NCBI GenBank assembly: GCA_041746855.1
Contig: JBGTGG010000030.1
Location: 1 to 32,622, forward strand
Reading direction: 5' to 3'
Source of the DNA: JBGTGG01 sp041746855
GTDB taxonomy: Bacteria > Bacteroidota > Bacteroidia > Cytophagales > Cyclobacteriaceae
Length of the DNA stretch: 32,622 bases
Positions within the stretch are counted from its first letter, which is position 1, and the number at the start of each line of letters is the position of its first letter. Under the pieces are notes generated by a model. It made no database searches. It saw nothing but the letters and a program-made list of their open reading frames with translations, and was not told the origin of the DNA. The position numbers were made by a program, and so were the translations under genes. Below, one piece after another: positions 26,660 to 32,622 of this stretch.

Positions 26660-27121
26660 ATGAAAAGTATAGCCCCCCATTTTTTATATAGAAGTATTGG
26701 ATTCAGCCTGTTTTTGGCTCTTTTTGTCCATTTTGATGGACAAAGCCAAAATACGGTCACCGGCAAGTGGAAAACCATTGATGATGAAACCAATCAGCCC
26801 AAATCCATTGTGGAAATCACAGAAAAAGATGGAAAAGTGTACGGCAAAATCATCAAGCTTTTTCCGGAACCCGGTAAAGACCCCGACCCTGTGTGTGATA
26901 AATGTTCACAAGATGATGCCCGCTACAATAAAAAAATAATTGGAATGGAAATTATAAAAGGGCTATCCAAAGACAATACGGAGTACAGTGGCGGAACAAT
27001 CCTTGACCCGGCTGATGGACGGGTTTATCGGTGTAAAATCTGGTTAAGTGGAAACAACCTAATGGTCCGCGGGTACTGGGGGCCTTTTTTCAGGACCCAA
27101 ACATGGTTAAGAGAGAATTGA
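26660..27121 (+). CDS. secreted DUF2147 family protein
   Basis: A 153-residue protein. ATG 26660 is preferred over the upstream in-frame TTG at 26618 because the latter falls inside the hppA terminator's T-rich tail. A signal peptide (to about DGQSQ) is followed by a lipocalin-like DUF2147 domain: GKWKTIDDETNQPKSIVEI, VYGKIIKL, then GGTILDPADGRVYRCKIWL and the final GYWGPFFRTQTWLR. A CDKC pair sits in the middle loop. Function of the family is not established. TATTATTG at 26646-26653 is a near -7 element. Confidence 0.88.
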   Translation: MKSIAPHFLYRSIGFSLFLALFVHFDGQSQNTVTGKWKTIDDETNQPKSIVEITEKDGKVYGKIIKLFPEPGKDPDPVCDKCSQDDARYNKKIIGMEIIKGLSKDNTEYSGGTILDPADGRVYRCKIWLSGNNLMVRGYWGPFFRTQTWLREN

Positions 27122-27200
27122 AATTTATTATTATACCCCACAAATCGTTAACCTACGGTTACCACAGCTAATATTTATGGTATACAGATCGAGCTCAAAA

Positions 27201-27740
27201 ATGGACGAAAAGGAAATTTTCGAACGTATCCAGAAAGGAGACGAGAAGGCGCTTGAGATAATCTATGCAAAATACTATCGGATGATGACCAAGATGGTAC
27301 TCACCAATAGTGGAACTGAAGATGAAGCTCGGGATGTTTATCAGGACGCACTAGTAGTTTTCTGGCAAAAGGCTACCTCGGGCAACCTGGTTTTAACAGC
27401 TAAGATTAGCACATACATTTATAGTATCTGCAAAAATCTTTGGCGAAAAGAATTGGATCGGAAAAAACGTCTCTCCAATGAAGAGAAAGATTCTCCGGTA
27501 ACGATGGATACCGAAACAGCTGAAAAGGAGCGGATCATAGCTGAGTGTATAGATCAATTAGGCGACACCTGTAAAAAGGTTTTAACCTATTATTATTTTG
27601 ATGAAATGTCGATGCAGGATATCGCAGACCGATTAGGATTTTTGAATACCGATACCGCAAAGACGAAGAAATATAAGTGTAAAAAGAAATTGGACGAGTT
27701 GATTAAAGCCCAGTATTCTGAGCGCGACTTTTTAGATTGA
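27201..27740 (+). CDS. ECF-type RNA polymerase sigma factor
   Basis: A 179-residue sigma-70 family factor with region 2 (about 15-80, ALEIIYAKYYRMM, ARDVYQDALVVFWQ) and region 4 (about 115-170, LTYYYFDEMSMQDIADRLGF). ATG 27201 gives the usual MDEKEIFERIQKGD opening; an in-frame ATG at 27177 would add eight residues. The region-4 helix continues into NTDTAKTKKYKCKKKL, as in many Bacteroidota ECF factors. It is followed after 4 bases by a one-pass membrane protein that is probably its anti-sigma. Confidence 0.9.
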   Translation: MDEKEIFERIQKGDEKALEIIYAKYYRMMTKMVLTNSGTEDEARDVYQDALVVFWQKATSGNLVLTAKISTYIYSICKNLWRKELDRKKRLSNEEKDSPVTMDTETAEKERIIAECIDQLGDTCKKVLTYYYFDEMSMQDIADRLGFLNTDTAKTKKYKCKKKLDELIKAQYSERDFLD

Positions 27741-27744
27741 GATC

Positions 27745-28596
27745 ATGGGAATTGAGAAGGATTTAGAAATTATGGACAACTATCTGGCAAATCGCCTGAG
27801 CGATGCCGATAGAACTGCTTTCGAACAAAAATTGGAAGCAGACCCAGCTTTAAGAAGTGAGTATACTTCCCAACAAAGCATTGTGGAAGGTATTAAGAAA
27901 GCCCGCATAGCGGAACTTAAAAATATCATGAACAACACCCCTATCCCCCCGGCAGTTGGTGGATCGGCTTTAACCCTTAAAGTGGTGGCCTTGATCATGG
28001 TTGTAGGCGCAATTAGCCTCGGTGTATATTGGTTTGCAAATGAAGAAAATGAAATTCCAGCCGAAGTTGAAATAGCTGAAAATATAAATCCGGTAACACC
28101 AATACCATCAGAAGCGGAAATCGAGGAGCAACAAAATCCTGAACCGGAAATTGCAGAAACAGAAACTGAAGTAATACCACCTAAGGAGGAGAATAGAAAG
28201 GTAAACAAACCAAAAACAACACCTAAAACAAAACCCAAGCTGGATGTGTTTGATCCTACTAAAGAAGGAGATGAAGATCAAGCGGCTGAAGTTGTTGATC
28301 CAATAATTCCAGGGGAAAAGCAAAAGGCCTCATCGCTGGTTGTTGAAACTGATAACACACAAAAGAAATTTAACTTTCACTATCAGTTTGAGGATGGCAA
28401 ACTCATTCTCTTAGGCGCATTTGACACCACACTATATGAGATTTTGGAGTTCTTTACAGAAGAGAAACACACTATCTTCTTGTACTACACTGGGAAGTAT
28501 TACTTGTTGGATGAGAACAAAGCGAAACCAACACCCCTTAACGAAATCACTGACACCAATCTACTGAAGAAGCTGGATGCGTATCGGGCAAACTAA
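27745..28596 (+). CDS. putative membrane anti-sigma factor
   Basis: A 283-residue protein with an anti-sigma-like helical N-terminus (MDNYLANRLSDADRTAFEQK at about 10-29, then LEADPALRSEY), one membrane segment (about 74-97), a long Glu/Pro/Lys-rich linker (about 99-205) and a small C-terminal domain (about 205-283) predicted outside the inner membrane. The N-terminal pattern and its position next to the ECF sigma gene suggest it holds that sigma factor. No zinc-finger (HxxxCxxC) is present. The outer domain is unrecognised; it may sense the envelope signal. Confidence 0.72.
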   Translation: MGIEKDLEIMDNYLANRLSDADRTAFEQKLEADPALRSEYTSQQSIVEGIKKARIAELKNIMNNTPIPPAVGGSALTLKVVALIMVVGAISLGVYWFANEENEIPAEVEIAENINPVTPIPSEAEIEEQQNPEPEIAETETEVIPPKEENRKVNKPKTTPKTKPKLDVFDPTKEGDEDQAAEVVDPIIPGEKQKASSLVVETDNTQKKFNFHYQFEDGKLILLGAFDTTLYEILEFFTEEKHTIFLYYTGKYYLLDENKAKPTPLNEITDTNLLKKLDAYRAN

Positions 28597-28598
28597 AA

Positions 28599-28672
28599 CT
28601 AGATACTAGATGTTAGATACTGGTCACTAGCATCTAGTATCCAGAAACCAGCATCCAGAATCCAGTATCCCG
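28599..28672. repeat. intergenic inverted-repeat island 4 (TACTAGAT family)
   Basis: GATACTAGATG (28602-28612) is exactly complementary to CATCTAGTATC (28631-28641). TTAGATACTGG and the later ATCCAG/CCAGTATCC units add further imperfect pairing. The opening AGATACTAGAT is the same as in the island at 1751-1800. It fills most of the 124-base gap before ftsX. Confidence 0.62.
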
Positions 28673-28703
28673 TATTTTTTTAGGCATTATCCCCTACTTA
28701 TTC

Positions 28704-28711
28704 TAAATTTG
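28704..28711 (+). promoter_or_regulatory. -7 element for the ftsX operon
   Basis: TAAATTTG matches TAnnTTTG exactly and ends 9 bases before the ftsX ATG, implying a very short leader. The -33 position falls in a T-rich stretch rather than a clear TTG. Confidence 0.45.
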
Positions 28712-28720
28712 GCTCCGTAG

Positions 28721-29611
28721 ATGGAAAAACCAAAGAATAAGAAAAAACTAGGTGGGTATCCTGCTGTAGGTGTGGTGATGAGCATCTACCTCGCGCTATT
28801 TGTCATTGGCCTTTTCGGAACATTGCTGATCTACTCCAACCGGCTTGAAAAGTTGGTACGGGAGAATATCAAAATGCAGGTCTATCTCAAAACATCGGTA
28901 ACCGAAACTCAAAGACTTCAAATTGAAAACAGGTTATTAGCACTCGACTTTGTCGCTAAAAAAGCTGAAGGTGAAAAACCTGTTGTTTTCGTTTCCAAAG
29001 AAGAAGCCGCAAAAACATTTATCGACCAAACGGGTGAAGACTTTACCAGCTTCATAGGCGACAATCCATTAAAAGATGCCTTGTTGGTGAGTATCGATCC
29101 CACCCACCACTCAAAAGCGGAGATGGAAAAAATTAAATCAGAAATACAGGGCATGACCGGTGTGTTTGAAGTTTTTTACGTGGAAGGTCTTATCGAATCC
29201 ATTAACGAAAACATTACAAAAATCAGCATGGTCTTGTTAGGACTTGTTGTGTTGTTGTTGATCACAGCCATTCTTTTGATCAACAATACGCTACGGCTCG
29301 CTTTGTTTTCCCAACGCTTTTTAATTCGAAGCATGCAACTCGTGGGTGCAAAACGCTGGTTTATCAATAAACCTTTTATTCTGCGTGCGGCAGGATATGG
29401 TTTGCTAGCGGCAGTGTTTGCATCCGTTTCTCTTTGGGGATTAACGAAATATGCCAGTTCTAAAATCGAAGATTTGGTTTTACTTCAAAATAATTCACAA
29501 TTGCTAATGCTTGCGGGTGTCCTGGCGGTCGTTGGAATTTTAGTTGCGGTCTTTAGCACATATGCTTCTATGCGAAGATATTTGCGCATGTCATTGGATG
29601 AACTTTATTAA
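28721..29611 (+). CDS. ftsX: cell division protein FtsX
   Basis: A 296-residue FtsX-type permease with the expected form: membrane segment 1 (about 17-40), an extracytoplasmic domain (about 45-160), then three helices (about 165-290). FtsX and the ATPase FtsE link the cytokinesis ring to periplasmic peptidoglycan hydrolases. FtsE is not adjacent here, which is common in Bacteroidota. It is the first gene of a dense run with DUF3098, uppP, truB and ribF. Confidence 0.93.
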   Translation: MEKPKNKKKLGGYPAVGVVMSIYLALFVIGLFGTLLIYSNRLEKLVRENIKMQVYLKTSVTETQRLQIENRLLALDFVAKKAEGEKPVVFVSKEEAAKTFIDQTGEDFTSFIGDNPLKDALLVSIDPTHHSKAEMEKIKSEIQGMTGVFEVFYVEGLIESINENITKISMVLLGLVVLLLITAILLINNTLRLALFSQRFLIRSMQLVGAKRWFINKPFILRAAGYGLLAAVFASVSLWGLTKYASSKIEDLVLLQNNSQLLMLAGVLAVVGILVAVFSTYASMRRYLRMSLDELY

Positions 29612-29623
29612 TCAGAATACTTC

Positions 29624-29833
29624 ATGGAAACAAAACTTCCTTTCGGAAAAGAAAATTACAAATGGATGATCATCGGGCTCGCAACACTTGTGGTTGGCTT
29701 TGTGATTATGTCTGTTGACGGAGAGCAACATGGCTTTGGATTTCTGGGTTTAACACTTGGTCCCATTATCGTGATGGCAGGTTTTATTATTGAAATCTAC
29801 GCGATTATGAAAACCCCAGAGGTTAAAAAATAA
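29624..29833 (+). CDS. DUF3098 small membrane protein
   Basis: A 69-residue protein with two membrane helices (about 14-31 and 40-62). The start METKLPFGKENYKWMIIGL is the characteristic opening of DUF3098. Function unknown, but the family sits between ftsX and uppP in many Bacteroidota, which hints at an envelope or division role. Confidence 0.9.
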   Translation: METKLPFGKENYKWMIIGLATLVVGFVIMSVDGEQHGFGFLGLTLGPIIVMAGFIIEIYAIMKTPEVKK

Positions 29834-29856
29834 CCTTCCATTACTGATCCCATTCC

Positions 29857-30651
29857 ATGACCATTTTCGAGGCGATTGTACTGGCCATCATTGAAGGCAT
29901 TACCGAGTTCCTTCCAATTTCATCCACGGGGCATATGATTATTGGTTCTTCGCTGATGGGCATCGCAAGTGATCCCTTTACCAAGATGTTTACTGTGGCC
30001 ATTCAACTGGGCGCAATCCTTTCGGTAGTTGTACTCTACTGGAAAAGATTCTTTCAAAGTTTTTCTTTTTACCTCAAGCTTCTCGTTGCCTTTATACCTG
30101 CAGCAGTTTTCGGTTTATTGTTTGAAGATAAGATCGACCAACTATTGGAACGCGTGGATGTTGTAGGCTTCATGCTATTGGCCGGAGGAATATTCTTTTT
30201 GTTTGTTGATAAGATTTTTAAAAAGAATGAAACCATCCTGGATCAGGAAGTCAGCTATCCAACCGCTCTGAAAATTGGTTTCTTCCAAACCCTGGCAATG
30301 GTGCCAGGCGTTTCGCGCTCTGCCTCTACGATCATTGGCGGTTTAACACAAAAACTAAATAAAAAGAACGCAGCCGAATTCTCCTTTTTCCTTGCTGTCC
30401 CCACGATGTTTGCCGCTACGTGTTATAAAATGTTAAAATTTTATTTAGCGGGAGAAACGTTTGGTGTCGAACAAATACAACTACTGGTAATCGGAAACAT
30501 TGTTGCGTTTGTTGTGGCCATGCTCGCGATCAAATCCTTTATCAGCTACCTTACCAAGCACGGTTTTTTAATCTTTGGATACTACCGCATCATTGTAGGA
30601 ATAATTATTCTTACACTCTACTATTTAGGAATCGAACTGGCAATTGTCTAG
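29857..30651 (+). CDS. uppP: undecaprenyl-diphosphatase
   Basis: A 264-residue polytopic inner membrane enzyme (BacA/UppP) that turns undecaprenyl diphosphate into the monophosphate carrier lipid for peptidoglycan and other envelope polymers. The two active-site motifs are intact: EGITEFLPISSTGH near the N-terminus and PGVSRSASTIIGGL in the middle. The truB ATG begins at the base after its stop. Confidence 0.95.
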   Translation: MTIFEAIVLAIIEGITEFLPISSTGHMIIGSSLMGIASDPFTKMFTVAIQLGAILSVVVLYWKRFFQSFSFYLKLLVAFIPAAVFGLLFEDKIDQLLERVDVVGFMLLAGGIFFLFVDKIFKKNETILDQEVSYPTALKIGFFQTLAMVPGVSRSASTIIGGLTQKLNKKNAAEFSFFLAVPTMFAATCYKMLKFYLAGETFGVEQIQLLVIGNIVAFVVAMLAIKSFISYLTKHGFLIFGYYRIIVGIIILTLYYLGIELAIV

Positions 30652-31308
30652 ATGGAGAATCCACAACCAGAGGGTCGGATGTTGTTGGTCAATAAACCCT
30701 ACGAATGGACCTCCTTTGATGTAGTCCGGAAACTACGCAACAAATTAAACGTAAAAAAAATCGGCCATGCCGGAACACTTGATCCGTTGGCCACTGGTTT
30801 GTTGATCATTTGCATGGGTAAAATGACCAAACAAATCGATTCCTTTATGGGATTGGAAAAAGAGTATACGGGCAAGTTTGTAATCGGGCAAACTACAGAA
30901 ACCCTGGATTTGGAATCAGCACCATCAGCATCGGTAGACATTTCGCACATTACAGAAAAAGATCTCCAGCTTGCTGCAAAAAAATGGACCGGAGACATCC
31001 AACAATTACCACCCGCGCATTCCGCCATAAAAATAAAAGGTGAACGCGCCTATACCCTCGCAAGGGAAGGAAAGGAAGTAGATTTGAAATTGCGGGCGGT
31101 AACGATTTCCGCTTTTGAAATTACCAGCATTCAACTTCCCGAAGTTTCTTTTCGTATTGTATGTTCGAAAGGAACGTACATTCGCAGCATTGCGCGGGAT
31201 TTTGGTGAAGCACTTGGAGTGGGCGCTTATCTTTCAGAACTTTGCCGTACCCGCATCGGAACCCATCACCTCAACGATGCATTGACTATTGAAGAGATTT
31301 CAGCGTAA
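30652..31308 (+). CDS. truB: tRNA pseudouridine(55) synthase
   Basis: A 218-residue enzyme that makes the T-loop pseudouridine of tRNA. The catalytic Asp is residue 44 in HAGTLDPLATG; VNKPYEWTSFDVV and CSKGTYIRSIARDFG are the other signatures. It is shorter than E. coli TruB because the C-terminal PUA domain is missing, as is usual in this phylum. The stop is 12 bases before ribF. Confidence 0.95.
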   Translation: MENPQPEGRMLLVNKPYEWTSFDVVRKLRNKLNVKKIGHAGTLDPLATGLLIICMGKMTKQIDSFMGLEKEYTGKFVIGQTTETLDLESAPSASVDISHITEKDLQLAAKKWTGDIQQLPPAHSAIKIKGERAYTLAREGKEVDLKLRAVTISAFEITSIQLPEVSFRIVCSKGTYIRSIARDFGEALGVGAYLSELCRTRIGTHHLNDALTIEEISA

Positions 31309-31320
31309 TAAATTCATAAA

Positions 31321-32262
31321 ATGAAAATTTACCACGGCCTTGACGACTTCATACTCCTACCCTACGCGGTCGTCACCAGTGGTACGTTTGATGGGGTGCA
31401 TGTTGGCCATCAACAGATCCTTAATCGATTAAAAGAAATTGCCAGTCGAAATAATGGGGAAACTGTTGTCATTACTTTTTGGCCCCATCCGAGGTTGGTA
31501 CTCCGACCGGACGAAAATGATTTAAAATTGCTGAACACCTTTGAAGAAAAGGCTAACCTCCTAAAAGAATACGGTGTCCAGCATCTGATTCGAATACCTT
31601 TCACAAAAGAATTCTCACAACTTACCTCTGAAGAATTCATCAAGAAAATTTTAGTCGAAACCATCGGTACAAAAAAATTAGTGATCGGGTATGATCATCG
31701 TTTCGGAAAAAACAGGGAAGGAAGTTTTGACCAATTAAAAATCAATGGACCTGCCTATGGTTTTGATGTGGAAGAAATACCACGACAAGAGGTGGATCAC
31801 ATTGGTGTAAGTTCAACAAAAATAAGAACGGCACTTGAACAAGGTGACGTAGCCATTGCGCATCATTTACTGGGGCATCATTATTCCTTAACAGGTCGCG
31901 TAATTAAAGGCGATAAACTGGGAAGGTTAATCGGATTCCCTACTGCCAATTTAGAAGTAGATTCACATTATAAGCTCATCCCAAAAGATGGCATTTATGC
32001 GGTCACTGTTTTGCACGGAAACGAGAAGTTTGGCGGTATGTTGTACATTGGCAATCGCCCAACCGTGAATGGAACGCAACGGAACATTGAAGTGAATATA
32101 TTTGATTTTGAAAAAGATGTTTATGGCGAATCGCTTTCTGTCCATTTTCACCAACTGATCCGTGGTGATTCAAAGTATGAAGATTTGGAAGCGTTGAAAA
32201 AACAACTCCATATTGATAAAGAATCAACATTAAAAATCCTGTTTTCGACAGGCTCAAACTGA
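31321..32262 (+). CDS. ribF: bifunctional riboflavin kinase / FAD synthetase
   Basis: A 313-residue enzyme that makes FMN and FAD. The FAD synthetase domain (about 1-175) has GTFDGVHVGHQQIL and FWPHPRLVL; the riboflavin kinase domain (about 180-305) has GRVIKGDKLGRLIGFPTANLE. The last six codons and the stop are written by the first copy of a 23-base repeat (see 32243-32321), so the natural C-terminus may have been changed by repeat insertion without harm. Confidence 0.95.
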   Translation: MKIYHGLDDFILLPYAVVTSGTFDGVHVGHQQILNRLKEIASRNNGETVVITFWPHPRLVLRPDENDLKLLNTFEEKANLLKEYGVQHLIRIPFTKEFSQLTSEEFIKKILVETIGTKKLVIGYDHRFGKNREGSFDQLKINGPAYGFDVEEIPRQEVDHIGVSSTKIRTALEQGDVAIAHHLLGHHYSLTGRVIKGDKLGRLIGFPTANLEVDSHYKLIPKDGIYAVTVLHGNEKFGGMLYIGNRPTVNGTQRNIEVNIFDFEKDVYGESLSVHFHQLIRGDSKYEDLEALKKQLHIDKESTLKILFSTGSN

Positions 32263-32321
32263 CAATCTACTGCCAGGCAGAGCTTGTCGAAGCTGAGGTT
32301 TCGACAGGCTCAACCTGACAA
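32243..32321. repeat. TTTCGACAGGCTCAA repeat, two direct copies with an inverted partner
   Basis: TTTCGACAGGCTCAA opens two 23-base copies at 32243-32265 and 32299-32321 that differ at one base. Between them GAGCTTGTCGAAGC is a near inverted copy. Words of this type (TCGACAGGCTCA / GCTTGTCGAAG) occur as dispersed intergenic repeats in other Bacteroidota genomes, to my recollection. The first copy overlaps the 3' end of ribF. Confidence 0.75.
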
Positions 32322-32335
32322 CAAACTTTAGTATT

Positions 32336-32622
32336 ATGAGTACACCAACTCTTTTATGGGAACCCTCAGAAAAGTTTGTCAACGAATCAAACTTATCGCA
32401 CTATATGCAGTGGATGAAGGAAAACAAAAATATTTCCTTTGGTGAATATGAATCTTTGTGGGGCTGGTCGACCGAAAACATCAAAGAATTTTGGGAAAGT
32501 ATCTGGGAGTACTTTGAAGTGATCCATGATGGTAAGTACTCCACAGTCTTTTCCGGCAACGAGATGCCTTTCATCAATTGGTTTGAAGGTGCCCGCTTAA
32601 ATTATGCGGAACACATTTTCAG
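32336..32622 (+). CDS. acetoacetate-CoA ligase, N-terminal part (3' end outside window)
   Basis: The first 95 codons of an open frame running off the window. MSTPTLLWEPSEKFVNESNL, then WESIWEYFEVI and WFEGARLNYAEHIF match the N-terminal ACAS domain of acetoacetyl-CoA synthetase, which activates acetoacetate with ATP. The AMP-binding domain would follow beyond the end. Related acyl-CoA synthetases share this domain, so the substrate is probable rather than certain. The start lies 14 bases after the repeat cluster. Confidence 0.85.
   Translation, partial: MSTPTLLWEPSEKFVNESNLSHYMQWMKENKNISFGEYESLWGWSTENIKEFWESIWEYFEVIHDGKYSTVFSGNEMPFINWFEGARLNYAEHIF

Noticed and set aside
27780..28238. Minus-strand 152-codon ORF opposite the anti-sigma gene
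   Set aside because: A shadow of the Glu/Pro/Lys-rich linker; composition is the mirror of that low-complexity stretch.

Overview
The window is a 32.6 kb piece of a Bacteroidota chromosome, most likely from the order Cytophagales. Supporting features are a type IX secretion C-terminal tail, the Bacteroidota promoter form (TTG, then TAnnTTTG) with almost no Shine-Dalgarno sites, the gene order ftsX-DUF3098-uppP-truB-ribF, Tat-exported GMC and Gfo/Idh proteins, and a fused thrA in a thrABC operon. I see no rRNA, tRNA, CRISPR array, transposase, phage gene or integrase. Most genes are core or widely shared ones.

Layout. Bases 1-3272: a GMC oxidoreductase (5' end cut off), its small-subunit-like partner and a Tat-exported Gfo/Idh/MocA protein, probably a periplasmic sugar oxidation set, with AT-rich inverted-repeat islands in each gap. 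Bases 3330-8221: a small secreted protein, an Asp-box propeller lipoprotein and a 1137-residue CotH/lamin-tail protein with a type IX sorting tail. Bases 8260-12528: an ACMSD-like amidohydrolase, a secreted protein with paired cysteines, trhO, mogA and a membrane-anchored M23 peptidase, ending in a clear terminator. Bases 12621-16753: a predicted outer membrane barrel, a secreted TPR-CHAT protease-like protein and a SnoaL-like protein in one tight operon, again ending in a terminator. Bases 16754-17054 hold a compact, strongly foldable element of unknown nature, followed by pcm and a GtrA-family gene.

On the minus strand, 23107-18230 is the threonine operon thrA-thrB-thrC. It is preceded by a short leader ORF whose last residues are almost all Thr and Ile, which points to translation-coupled control like that of E. 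coli thrL. Divergent from it are a hotdog acyl-CoA thioesterase and a 128-residue unknown, then a K+-dependent membrane pyrophosphatase with its own consensus promoter and terminator. Next come a DUF2147 protein, an ECF sigma factor with a putative anti-sigma partner, and the conserved envelope/RNA block ftsX-DUF3098-uppP-truB-ribF. The window ends inside a gene resembling acetoacetate-CoA ligase.

The observations most worth checking are the thr leader peptide, the folded element at 16854-16960, the family of TACTAGAT-type inverted-repeat islands, a separate repeat that supplies the last codons and stop of ribF, and the barrel/CHAT/SnoaL operon. I did not find an obviously new multi-gene system. 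The CHAT operon is the closest candidate.
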